From: Lachnospiraceae bacterium
Lineage (GTDB): Bacteria > Bacillota > Clostridia > Lachnospirales > Lachnospiraceae
Length of the DNA: 64,000 bases
Direction of reading: 5' to 3'
Assembly: GCA_017938405.1 (NCBI GenBank)
Contig: JAGBBP010000014.1
Span: forward strand, 205,034-269,033
Program-made: the position numbers and the translations under genes
Shown: positions 15,505 through 26,332 of the stretch, piece after piece
Layout: each line of letters starts with the position of its first letter
Position numbering within the stretch: the stretch's first letter is position 1
The notes under the pieces: model-generated
The model's input: the letters and a program-made list of their open reading frames with translations, nothing else
What the model was told of the DNA's origin: nothing
Database searches by the model: none

Positions 15505-15694
15505 GCACTTCCGTCTTTCGTGTTCTCAACGCGCCATATTGTTTGAAATTTTCTACGGAAACCCGCTCTCGCTCATGCACCGACGTAGCGGTACTAGGCT
15601 CGATAATACCTCGCCAAGTGCCGACGTCGGCTTATGGTTTCCTTAAGAAATTTTCAAACAATCCGACGCAGGAAAGATTACAAAACGGAAGTGC
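15505..15694. repeat. long inverted-repeat element between leuS and metG
   Basis: Two arms of about 59 bases face each other. The left begins GCACTTCCGT and ends CTACGGAAACC; the right arm read in reverse complement begins GCACTTCCGT and ends TTAAGGAAACC. They share a central ATTGTTTGAAA. The loop of about 72 bases holds an inner 7-base palindrome (CCGACGT/ACGTCGG). No gene lies inside. It could be a MITE-like element, an invertible segment or a large RNA hairpin in the metG leader. Confidence 0.7.
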
Positions 15695-15803
15695 TGGGTT
15701 AATTCATCTTATCATAATCAACTCTCCGGCAAATATCTGTGAATCAAAGATTTCGGATACGCCGGTTGTTATTTGACGTCTATCATCTATACATAACTTA
15801 GAT

Positions 15804-18227
15804 TTACTTTACTACGATGTTATAGAGTCTGCCCTTTACGTAGAGCTCTTTTACGATGTTTTTGCCTTCAAGGAGTGCTGCAATGGTTGCGTCGGCGTGT
15901 ACCTGTGCCTTTACAGTCGCCTCGTCTGCTTCTGCCGCTACCATGAGCTTTGCTTTTACCTTACCGTTCATCTGTACGGCGATTTCAATTTCGTCTTCCT
16001 TGATGGCTGCTTCGTCGTAGGTCGGCCATGCCTCGTAAGCGATGGTGTTGTCGTGACCTAAGATGCTCCAAAGTTCCTCGCCGACATGCGGGCAGATACA
16101 GGAGAACATCTTAACGAAGCCCTCTGCGTATTCCTTCGGGCACTTGCCTGCCTTGTATGCTGCATTCATGAAGATCATCATCTGGCTGATGGCGGTGTTA
16201 AAGCCCAGTACCTCAAAGTCGGAGGTTACCTTCTTTACGGTCTGGTGATATACCTTGGTTAAGGTGCCGTCGTTATCCTCGGTCAGGTTGTTTGCATCGG
16301 TGAAGAAGTTCCATACACGTACGATGAATCTTCTTGCACCCTCAACACCCTGCTGGCTCCACGGCTTGGAAACTTCCAGTGGACCCATGAACATCTCGTA
16401 CAAACGAAGGGTATCCGCACCGTAATCTCTTACGATATCACTCGGATTTACAACGAATTCCGGGAATCTCTTACCCATCTTAATACCGTTGGAACCTAAA
16501 ATCATACCCTGGTGAACCAGCTTCTTGAACGGCTCCTTTACCGGGGATAAGCCCTTATCGTACAGGTAACGGTTCCAGATACGGGAGTACATCAAGTGTC
16601 CTACCGTATGCTCCGGTCCGCCGATGTATAAGTCAACCGGCATCCAGTGCTTTAATAACTCATAATTTGCAAATTCCTTATCATTATCCGGATCGATATA
16701 ACGAAGGAAATACCAGCTGGAACCTGCACTACCCGGCATGGTAGAAGTCTCACGGGTACCCTTTACACCGTTTGCATCATACTGCTTCCACTCGGTTGCA
16801 TTTTCAAGCGGTGCCTTACCGTTCTTTCCCTTGTAATCGGAAAGCTCCGGAAGAATTAACGGAAGCTCTGCATCGTCCAATACGTGGATATTTCCATCTT
16901 CCATATATACTACCGGAACCGGCTCGCCCCAGTAACGCTGTCTTGCGAAAATCCACTCACGGAAATGATAATTTACCTTTCTTCTGGCAACACCCATTGC
17001 CTCTAACTTCTTCGTAATAGCTTCCTTTGCATCCTCAACCACGTAGCCCGTGAACTCCTCGGAATTCATGAGCTTGCAGCCCTTGCCAAGATAATCATAC
17101 TTTTCAAACGCCTTCTCGGAAACATCACCGCCGTCGATAACCTGAATCATCGGGATATTGTGAACAATAGCGTACTCGAAGTCACGCTGGTCATGAGACG
17201 GAACCGCCATTACCGCACCGGTACCGTAGTTTGCAAGTACAAAGTCACCGATGAAAAGCGGCACTTCCTTGCCGTTTACCGGGTTAATGGCATAAATTCC
17301 CTTTAAGCAGCAACCGGACTTAGTCTTATTAAGCTCGGTTCTGTCCATATCATTCTTCTTTAAGGTCTCGGCAATGTACGCCTCTACCTCTTCCTTATTC
17401 TCGATACGCGGCATCAAATCCTTTACAATCTGTCCGTCCGGAGCAAGTACCATAAAGGTAATACCGTAAATCGTCTCGATACAGGTGGTGTAAATAGAGA
17501 AGCTTCCGCCGCCTACAATCTGGAAATCAACCTCAACGCCCTCGGAACGTCCGATCCAGTGACGCTGCATTTCCTTGGTAGACTCCGGCCAGTCAATCTC
17601 ATTTAAGCCCTCTAACAGCTTATCCGCAAAAGCAACCTGGTCGATAACCCACTGCTTCATATTCTTACGCACTACCGGATAACCGCCTCGCTCGGACTTA
17701 CCGTCAATCACCTCATCGTTGGAAAGCACGGTACCAAGCTCCTCACACCAGTTTACCGGCATGTCGATGTACTTTGCGTAACCGTCCAAATATAACTGCT
17801 TAAAAATCCACTGGGTCCACTTATAAAACTTCGGATCACTGGTAGCCAGCATCTTGGTCCAGTCATAGTCAAAACCAAGCTCCTTTAACTGCTTGGAAAA
17901 AGTCTCGATATTCTGCTCGGTGAATCCGTTCGGATGATTCCCGGTGCTTACCGCATACTGCTCTGCCGGAAGACCGAAGGAATCGTAACCCATCGGATGC
18001 AATACATTGTAGCCCTGCATACGCTTCATACGGGACATAATGTCCGTAGCGGTATACCCCTCCGGATGACCTGCATGAAGGCCTACGCCGGACGGATACG
18101 GGAACATATCCAAAGCATAATACTTCGGCTTGCTAAAATCCCAAACATCGGTTTTAAAGGTCTGATTTTCTTCCCAGTACGCCTGCCACTTCTTCTCAAT
18201 GACACTAGGATTGTACGTTTTTTCCAT
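15804..18227 (-). CDS. leuS: leucine--tRNA ligase
   Basis: The start is ATG 18227 (MEKTYNPSVIEKKW), after AAAGGAG; the longer frame lies in the leader. The 807-residue product has the HIGH-type motif HAGH, an editing (CP1) domain with TGAVMAVPSHDQRD, and the C-terminal anticodon region. The KMSKS loop reads KMGKR (residues 583-587, in GIKMGKRFPEFVVNPSD), a deviation from the usual KMSKS. It charges tRNA-Leu. A T-box leader precedes it. Confidence 0.96.
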   Translation of the reverse strand: MEKTYNPSVIEKKWQAYWEENQTFKTDVWDFSKPKYYALDMFPYPSGVGLHAGHPEGYTATDIMSRMKRMQGYNVLHPMGYDSFGLPAEQYAVSTGNHPNGFTEQNIETFSKQLKELGFDYDWTKMLATSDPKFYKWTQWIFKQLYLDGYAKYIDMPVNWCEELGTVLSNDEVIDGKSERGGYPVVRKNMKQWVIDQVAFADKLLEGLNEIDWPESTKEMQRHWIGRSEGVEVDFQIVGGGSFSIYTTCIETIYGITFMVLAPDGQIVKDLMPRIENKEEVEAYIAETLKKNDMDRTELNKTKSGCCLKGIYAINPVNGKEVPLFIGDFVLANYGTGAVMAVPSHDQRDFEYAIVHNIPMIQVIDGGDVSEKAFEKYDYLGKGCKLMNSEEFTGYVVEDAKEAITKKLEAMGVARRKVNYHFREWIFARQRYWGEPVPVVYMEDGNIHVLDDAELPLILPELSDYKGKNGKAPLENATEWKQYDANGVKGTRETSTMPGSAGSSWYFLRYIDPDNDKEFANYELLKHWMPVDLYIGGPEHTVGHLMYSRIWNRYLYDKGLSPVKEPFKKLVHQGMILGSNGIKMGKRFPEFVVNPSDIVRDYGADTLRLYEMFMGPLEVSKPWSQQGVEGARRFIVRVWNFFTDANNLTEDNDGTLTKVYHQTVKKVTSDFEVLGFNTAISQMMIFMNAAYKAGKCPKEYAEGFVKMFSCICPHVGEELWSILGHDNTIAYEAWPTYDEAAIKEDEIEIAVQMNGKVKAKLMVAAEADEATVKAQVHADATIAALLEGKNIVKELYVKGRLYNIVVK

Positions 18228-18259
18228 ACTAATATTAGCTCCTTTCTCATTTAACGCAG

Positions 18260-18531
18260 ATACTGATAAAGGCTTCCGTCTCTTAAAAAGAGACGAAAGC
18301 CTAATCTTCCGCGGTACCACTCTCATTCAGACGTCTGCCATGCAGACTCTGCACTTTCATCCGTTAACGGTGATGAACCGCTGTCCCCTACACAAAACCG
18401 CATCCTAATGCGCCCCTTCAGCGACAAAGCTCCAAGGTCTGTTCCATACATCCCGTTACCGCCTCACACCACCCGGCGGCTCTCTGAAAACAAAACTGCA
18501 TGTACTATTCCTTTTCTTCGCATTTTCATAT
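18260..18531 (-). ncRNA. T-box leader of leuS
   Basis: On the minus strand the leader contains the T-box core GTGGTACCGCGG (plus coordinates about 18309-18322). This is followed by a terminator stem with arms AGGCTTTCGTCTCTT and AAGAGACGGAAGCCT and a short T-run (18269-18302). Upstream lies a structured region with CAGAGAGCCGCC and GAACAGACCTTGGAGC that fits stem I. Uncharged tRNA-Leu would stabilise the antiterminator and let leuS be read. The specifier codon was not assigned; leucine specificity is inferred from the gene. Confidence 0.93.
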
Positions 18532-18538
18532 ACATTTT

Positions 18539-18566
18539 ACTATATCAAAAAATTGGAATTTGTCAA
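18539..18566 (-). promoter_or_regulatory. leuS promoter
   Basis: TTGACA (plus 18561-18566) and TATAGT (18539-18544) on the minus strand are 16 bases apart, and transcription would start at the beginning of the T-box leader. Confidence 0.8.
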
Positions 18567-18587
18567 GGGTTTGTATGAGAAACTTGC

Positions 18588-18959
18588 TTACAGTGCATTG
18601 TCGATTGTTATTTTATTGAACTCCTCCAACTTTTCCAACACATTCAAATACAAATCCGCATATTCAGTTTTCATATCACCGATTAAACTTGTCAGGGAAA
18701 CTTTGTGAACCGTTGTCTGTTTATGAACTCTAACATAAGATAATTTGTCAAGATGAAGTAACGGATAGTTTGCCGGATTAATTTCTAAATCATACTCCGC
18801 ATCCAGATTGGCCTTTTTTGTCACCGTTGATATAGGAAGAACCGTATAATCATTGTTCCTCGGTCCTCCTATAATCAAAACCGGTCTTTTCTTAAAACTA
18901 TTTTTCTGTGTTTTGCTATCATAATACGGAAATACAGTAGAATAAATCTTTCCGATCAT
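18588..18959 (-). CDS. PemK/MazF-like toxin
   Basis: This 123-residue protein begins MIGKIYSTVFPYYD, continues with KKRPVLIIGGPRNNDYTVLPISTV and later LDKLSYVRVHKQTTV. This is the pattern of the PemK/MazF endoribonuclease fold: an RPVLI strand near the N-terminus, then an S/T-containing loop. It would cleave mRNA when free of antitoxin. It overlaps the upstream Panacea-domain gene by 4 bases (ATGA), which points to a toxin-antitoxin operon with the antitoxin first. Confidence 0.82.
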   Translation of the reverse strand: MIGKIYSTVFPYYDSKTQKNSFKKRPVLIIGGPRNNDYTVLPISTVTKKANLDAEYDLEINPANYPLLHLDKLSYVRVHKQTTVHKVSLTSLIGDMKTEYADLYLNVLEKLEEFNKITIDNAL

Positions 18960-19447
18960 CCCTGCACCTCCGCATCTTCGAATTCGTCATAAAACATATC
19001 CCATACATGGTCATACGGACGAACTTTCTTTGCATCCTCGCGGATATCTTCAAGCTTTAACTTCTGATTGCCGTTTTCTCCCTCATTCAGACCGACTCTG
19101 GCATTTTTCCAAGATATCTCTTTATGTGATAACTCACTCAACTTCCACGATGCCAATGCTCCATATTCCAAAATGATATTATTGATTACATATTTACACT
19201 CATCGGAAATATCACTGTCATAGTCTAAAATGCCATCTCTTGTGATTGAATTACGAATTTCTTTGCAAACCGGTCCGTATTTCCATCCTTCAAACTCACC
19301 TTCAAATAATGGTTCATTCGTGATAGCCAAGGACTCTCTTTGTGCAAAATAAAGCAACTTATGCAATTTCATCTCATCAATCACTTCGCCGGTTATTTTT
19401 TTATACTCCGAAAAAACGTACTGAGCAACATTAATAATTTTTTCCAT
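18956..19447 (-). CDS. Panacea/DUF4065-domain antitoxin
   Basis: The start is ATG 19447 (MEKIINVAQYVFSEYKK) with AAAGGGAG upstream. The 163-residue protein has the Panacea (SocA/DUF4065) signature: KLHKLLYFAQRESLA, then FEGEFEGWKYGPV. These domains are known as antitoxins that pair with many unrelated toxins. Here the partner is a PemK-like gene overlapping by 4 bases. The exact neutralisation mode is not visible. Confidence 0.85.
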   Translation of the reverse strand: MEKIINVAQYVFSEYKKITGEVIDEMKLHKLLYFAQRESLAITNEPLFEGEFEGWKYGPVCKEIRNSITRDGILDYDSDISDECKYVINNIILEYGALASWKLSELSHKEISWKNARVGLNEGENGNQKLKLEDIREDAKKVRPYDHVWDMFYDEFEDAEVQG

Positions 19448-19546
19448 CCACTCACTCCCTTTCACGTATAACTCAAACTCGCTATAAATCTTTAACATAT
19501 AATTATACTACATTTTTTCTTATGCCGCAACTTCTTTTTTGTTTTC

Positions 19547-20470
19547 TTATCTGTTGCCATATAGGTTCTCCGGATATCTTCCTTCTGCAATAAATCCCCG
19601 GATGGACTCCACTACAAACGGCTTATCCTCTTTGTAAGTAACACCTACCCATTTATCCTTTGACTCAAGCACCTTCACCTGTGCATGCTTCTCTTTTACT
19701 AACCGGTCTACAATGGAAGGTAACAGATATTCCTTCTTCACATCCTCCGGTTGCAAGGACCGAAGGAACTCCGTAAAACCTTTCTCCAACTCGTCAAAAA
19801 TTTCCGGCCCAAATCCCCACATATTCATGGAAACCCGACTATCACTATCAATCTCCGTATAACAGCCGTCCTTTTCCACCGCTGCTCCGGTTTCTGTTTT
19901 TACAAGTCCCGAAGTCTCATTGACCGCTACCAGATTACCTTCCGCATCGGTTACGCAAATTCCCCTTGTCACTGCTCCGTTGTCACTTAATGTATTTCCA
20001 AGCACGAAGCCAACCATGGAAATGTTGTACTTCCCTTCGATTTTTACATCTTGTACAAGATAATCATGCAACGTCTTAAATGAATCCTTACCATAATAAT
20101 CATCTGCATTAATCACTGCAAATGGCTCTTTTACGACATTTTTACAAGCCAAAATTGCCTGTCCCGTTCCCCATGGCTTTTCGCGATTTTCCGGTAACGT
20201 AAAACCTTCCGGCAAATCATCCTTCTCCTGAAAAGCATACTCCACCTGAATTACTTTCTCTATTCTGTTACCGATTACGTCTTTAAAAACAGCCTCAAGG
20301 TCTTTTCTTATAACAAAAACCACCTTGTTAAATCCGGCTTCTATAGCATCGAATATAGAATAATCCATAATAATCTCACCGTTTGGACCTACCGGCTCTA
20401 ACTGTTTAATTCCTCCACCAAAACGACTACCGATTCCCGCCGCCATAATTACAAGTGTCGTATCTTTCAT
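19547..20470 (-). CDS. sugar nucleotidyltransferase family protein
   Basis: The N-terminus MAAGIGSRFGGGIKQLEPVGPNGE is the NTP-binding signature of hexose-1-phosphate nucleotidyltransferases. It is followed by the substrate segment PWGTGQAILAC and the metal-binding INADDYYG. At 307 residues it lacks the left-handed helix domain of GlmU-like enzymes. It probably makes an NDP-sugar, but the substrate is not readable. ATG 20470 follows GGAGGGG. It is separated by gaps from both neighbours and seems to be a single gene. Confidence 0.85.
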   Translation of the reverse strand: MKDTTLVIMAAGIGSRFGGGIKQLEPVGPNGEIIMDYSIFDAIEAGFNKVVFVIRKDLEAVFKDVIGNRIEKVIQVEYAFQEKDDLPEGFTLPENREKPWGTGQAILACKNVVKEPFAVINADDYYGKDSFKTLHDYLVQDVKIEGKYNISMVGFVLGNTLSDNGAVTRGICVTDAEGNLVAVNETSGLVKTETGAAVEKDGCYTEIDSDSRVSMNMWGFGPEIFDELEKGFTEFLRSLQPEDVKKEYLLPSIVDRLVKEKHAQVKVLESKDKWVGVTYKEDKPFVVESIRGFIAEGRYPENLYGNR

Positions 20471-20558
20471 TCGATTCCCCTCCGTACAACCATTTGGATT
20501 TCAATAATATCATGTACATTTTATCATACTTAACAGGAAAAAGCTATCCTCTGTAACA

Positions 20559-21413
20559 TTACATTCCGCTTTCGTTTTTCCACTTCTTACAAATCTTACC
20601 GATTACTACAATCGCCCCTACAGCCACAGCCGTCAATATACCATACACAAGGACATACGCCGTTTCCTGCGAAATCACATTACCGAGGTACGGGGTTGCC
20701 AATCCGTTTATCACCGGAGAAACAAAGTCCACAAAGAAATGTGCCGCAAAAGCAATTCCCACGCCCAAAAGTGCTTTCTTCTTATAGACCATATAGCACA
20801 CCAGCAAGCTCATAGCAGTATGGAACAACACACAAAGAATCCGCTCATAGCCTGCCAGATAAAATGCATATGTCGGAGTTTCTAACAACGCCGCTTTTAT
20901 CTGATTCAATTGGTCCACCAATTCCGTCGCATTCGGCACCGGCAACGCTCCGGTCTGCGCTATCGTTGCATCAAAGGCTCCGCTGTTTATCATAGCCGCA
21001 TACAGAAGATTATTGACATAGGTCATTCCGATTAAAATAATCGCCTCGATTCCACCGTGTCCCAGCCCCGCTGCCACACCCTGCTGATAGTTCATGTTCT
21101 TTTGCAGAATCTTCGCTACCGCAAACCGTGCCACCACCTCAAATAGCGCTGCCGTCATGGCCAGAATCAAACAATACACCATGTAATGATTCTCCGCAAA
21201 ACTTTGGAACCACGAAAAGGTTCCCAGTACATTTAACACCGGCACTCGAATGAGTACCTGAAGCACAAAGAATCCTGCCGCTCCGAGCAACCATGCCGTC
21301 CACACGCCCTTGCCCTTATTTTTTACACTATACACAATCGCCGCAACAATCGGCCCCAAAAGTGTAATGATGAGTGTTACAATAATCCCGATAAATGCTC
21401 CTGTACTTACCAT
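20559..21413 (-). CDS. YhfC-family intramembrane protease-like protein
   Basis: This 284-residue protein has about seven hydrophobic segments. Conserved segments match the YhfC/PF10086 family: FEVVARFAVAKIL, GLGHGGIEAIILIG, YERILCVLFHTAMSLLV and AAHFFVDF, with glutamate and histidines in membrane helices as in CPBP-type glutamic proteases. Substrate unknown. The gene is third in a run GntR-DUF5808-YhfC read on the minus strand, starting at ATG 21413 after AGGAGG. Confidence 0.85.
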   Translation of the reverse strand: MVSTGAFIGIIVTLIITLLGPIVAAIVYSVKNKGKGVWTAWLLGAAGFFVLQVLIRVPVLNVLGTFSWFQSFAENHYMVYCLILAMTAALFEVVARFAVAKILQKNMNYQQGVAAGLGHGGIEAIILIGMTYVNNLLYAAMINSGAFDATIAQTGALPVPNATELVDQLNQIKAALLETPTYAFYLAGYERILCVLFHTAMSLLVCYMVYKKKALLGVGIAFAAHFFVDFVSPVINGLATPYLGNVISQETAYVLVYGILTAVAVGAIVVIGKICKKWKNESGM

Positions 21414-21463
21414 AGTTATCCTCCTGTCTCTTCCTTTATTTATTTTTCGTCATTTGTTTCTCA

Positions 21464-22912
21464 TTACTTATTGTTCTCTATCGCATGCTCCGCAAGGGTA
21501 TTGTAGCATGCCAACATCGTATCACTATCCGTCACGGAAAACCCGAACCATTTACCGTTCATCCGTTTCGCCAAAATAAAATACTCCGCATCCCTGTCCA
21601 TCATAGCCTTCCCGTTTCCGTACCCTTTAAAGTAAAAATCTCCCATGGCAAAACGGTCCGTACCGGTCCCCCACACTCTGGAACTCTCCGGTCGCTCCGG
21701 TAACAAATATACCTCCGTCACCTCATCAAAGAAAAGTGTTTCTTTGTAATACAAACATCCCTGCAGTTCCAGACCATCCTTTTCCACCTTCATGGTCATT
21801 CTGCCGAAGTCAATGGGAAGCATAGCGATTCCGATCCCGATACACAGAATAAATGTACCGATTAATATCCATTTTGTGGCCGGTCCCCATTTGGTCGCCA
21901 TATTGGTGGCAATTCCCAAGCTCCGGTTTTCTACAAAGGTGTTCGTATCTCCCGGATTATAATAATATCCGTTTTTCCAGTATACATCCTCATCCTCCGC
22001 ATAGGAGAAATCGGCAGCTTCCGCAAGTTCTCTCTTTGCCTGCTTTACTTTACCGGCCGCAGCAAAAAAAACAACGAAAACAAGTATAATCGACAATGCG
22101 GCACAGGTCACCAATCCTGCAAGAAGACCGTTTAATTCCTCTTTTCCTGCCGCTACCCTCGTCATATAAGAATGTAACAGCACTGTCGTAATAAACTGAA
22201 ATCCGCAAAGCAATGTGGCATCCCATACCACGCAGCCGGTCCAAGCCCGCTTTGACACGCGGTTTAATGCGTAGTTCAAACCAGAATCTTCACTATATAC
22301 CTTTAACTTCCCATGGGCCATCCGGTGATGCATGTAACAGAAGAAAATAAAAGCAAGTACATTAAACGCCAAAGAAACCAGCAATACCTTGTACTCCGTT
22401 GCAGCGTAGAACCACCAGACAAAGGAGCCGACACAAATCCACGCCGGAACCGCCAGCCAAATTTCAGACACCGGCATGGTCTTTTTCATACGACTGACTA
22501 CCGTATCCACCTCTGCTACAGACTTCTTTACCGGTGTTTGCCAGCCCTTTTCTATCTTTAAATCATACATACGGTTTGCGTATTTCTTTATTACCTTGTA
22601 GTCCCACCAAATAAGTACCGTACACCATAGTGTCATATAAATCATAGATAGAGAAAGCTCTCCTTTTCGAAGAAGCGGCAGCAAAAAGAATACGCCGGTA
22701 GCCGCAAACATCCCTGCCATCATAATCCAAACTTCTTTTTTCAACCCTTTTACCACCTGTAATACATCCGCATCTTCCCTCTGCTCTCCCCGGATGGTCA
22801 TAAAAAGCAAATACTCCGATTTCTTTCTTGTAATAAAATACAAATCAAGCAGCAGACAAAACTGAACAAACCACAGGGTGGACGCATAACTGAATGCAAG
22901 AAAAAAATCCAT
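21464..22912 (-). CDS. DUF5808 membrane protein with PH-like C-terminus
   Basis: The start is ATG 22912 (MDFFLAF) after AGGAGGTGACCGAG. The 482-residue protein has about eight hydrophobic segments. A cytoplasmic stretch EDVYWKNGYYYNPGDTNTFV is diagnostic of DUF5808. After the last helix comes a PH-type sequence (VEKDGLELQGCLYYKETLFFDEVTEVYL). It lies 28 bases downstream of the GntR regulator gene. Function unknown; similar GntR-linked membrane proteins are common in Firmicutes. Confidence 0.85.
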   Translation of the reverse strand: MDFFLAFSYASTLWFVQFCLLLDLYFITRKKSEYLLFMTIRGEQREDADVLQVVKGLKKEVWIMMAGMFAATGVFFLLPLLRKGELSLSMIYMTLWCTVLIWWDYKVIKKYANRMYDLKIEKGWQTPVKKSVAEVDTVVSRMKKTMPVSEIWLAVPAWICVGSFVWWFYAATEYKVLLVSLAFNVLAFIFFCYMHHRMAHGKLKVYSEDSGLNYALNRVSKRAWTGCVVWDATLLCGFQFITTVLLHSYMTRVAAGKEELNGLLAGLVTCAALSIILVFVVFFAAAGKVKQAKRELAEAADFSYAEDEDVYWKNGYYYNPGDTNTFVENRSLGIATNMATKWGPATKWILIGTFILCIGIGIAMLPIDFGRMTMKVEKDGLELQGCLYYKETLFFDEVTEVYLLPERPESSRVWGTGTDRFAMGDFYFKGYGNGKAMMDRDAEYFILAKRMNGKWFGFSVTDSDTMLACYNTLAEHAIENNK

Positions 22913-22940
22913 CTCGGTCACCTCCTATCACCGGTTATCC

Positions 22941-23333
22941 TTACACAAGCTTTGCTTTCGGTGCACACATCCCGGCATACACCTTCTCGCAAAGCTCCAT
23001 AAACTCACTCTTTTCCAAGCCCCGGACCGTAGCCTCCGCAATCAACAACAGAAGTTCCTCTTCCGCCTTTTCCCGGAACACACCGAATTTATCCTTCTGC
23101 GGGTTCACCCTGGCACCGTGTCTGCGGTCAATCTCGATAAAACCCTCGTTCTTTAAGATACCGTAAGCCTTATTCACCGTCATGGTATTGACCCCCAAAT
23201 CTTCCGCCATCTGACGCACTGTCGGAAGACCTTCTCCCGGTTTAAGTTCACCTTTCCCGATACCGACCACCACCGCATTCCGCAGCTGCACATAAATCGG
23301 GACCTCGCTGGTCATATCTAATCTTATTATCAT
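22941..23333 (-). CDS. GntR-family transcriptional regulator (YtrA-like)
   Basis: A 130-residue protein with the GntR winged-helix: IYVQLRNAVVVGIGKGELKPGEGLPTVR, then LGVNTMTVNKAYGILKNEGFIE and the wing RRHGARV. The C-terminal part is short (about 55 residues), as in the YtrA subfamily that usually controls ABC or membrane-protein operons. It heads the run with the DUF5808 and YhfC genes and is probably autoregulated through the palindrome at 23432-23454. Confidence 0.93.
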   Translation of the reverse strand: MIIRLDMTSEVPIYVQLRNAVVVGIGKGELKPGEGLPTVRQMAEDLGVNTMTVNKAYGILKNEGFIEIDRRHGARVNPQKDKFGVFREKAEEELLLLIAEATVRGLEKSEFMELCEKVYAGMCAPKAKLV

Positions 23334-23423
23334 ATGCTCTGCCTCCGTTCTTCCTCCACACTACCTCGCAATGTTCATTGAAGTGCTCCAAACACATATT
23401 TTCCATGTATTTCTTTCATTTTA

Positions 23424-23454
23424 AGTATACTTTGTATTACTAATCATAATACAA
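23424..23454 (-). promoter_or_regulatory. promoter and probable GntR operator
   Basis: The inverted repeat TTGTATTA/TAATACAA (7-base spacer) at 23432-23454 overlaps the -35 region of a minus-strand promoter whose -10 is TATACT (plus 23424-23429). YtrA-type regulators bind such AT-rich palindromes in their own promoters. Confidence 0.65.
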
Positions 23455-23460
23455 ACAGAG

Positions 23461-23839
23461 CATAAAGTCAATAGGTAATGATACTACGAAACAAGAATTA
23501 TCTATAAAAGTCTTTATTCCTACTTCCTGTACCAAAAATCGTTGCAAAATCGGTCATAAAACGATGGTACGCTTACTCCAAACTATCGTTTTATCTATGG
23601 AGTCACTCTATTTGACAATTTATACCCACAAAATTGCATTTTCGTATCTACAATACAGACAAAACATCCCCTCTATAGATAATGGCGACCTCATTTGCTT
23701 CTTTCCCACGTAATCACGAGAAAAACTCTCATATTTTTGGGTACAACACCATCAATTTCGCTCTTTTATAGAAAAAAGAGATTGTGCGCCTACACGGTCA
23801 AGCATGAAAACGCAACAACCTCTTATTTCTCACCAACTT
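23461..23839. other. gene-free stretch
   Basis: No convincing gene was found between the GntR promoter and the esterase stop. The stretch holds a 9-base inverted repeat (TAAAACGAT/ATCGTTTTA, about 23564-23593) overlapping an ACTCCA/TGGAGT pair, and a plus-strand TTGACA at about 23613. These could belong to a terminator or small RNA, but nothing is decisive. Confidence 0.4.
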
Positions 23840-26170
<2,331 letters not shown>

Positions 26171-26237
26171 TCATTCTTAATATAGCCTATCATTCACGAG
26201 AGGCTCCGCCTGCGGCGAATCGCTTTATGCGTTCTGT

Positions 26238-26281
26238 CAAAAAACAACCCGCTGAAAGGCCTTCCCGTTCCTTTCAGCGGG
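26238..26281 (-). terminator. terminator after the phosphoglucomutase gene
   Basis: A 12-base perfect stem (CCCGCTGAAAGG/CCTTTCAGCGGG) at 26248-26281 is followed on the minus strand by TTGTTTTTTG. Confidence 0.9.
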
Positions 26282-26332
26282 TGCACATACTACCGACCGG
26301 ACTCCGACCGGTATTTTCATATCACATTTCGC

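Noticed and set aside
18551-18566. AAATTGGAATTTGTC as another copy of the intergenic palindrome
   Set aside because: The match is only to the end of the element, and the same bases are explained by the TTGACA and spacer of the leuS promoter.
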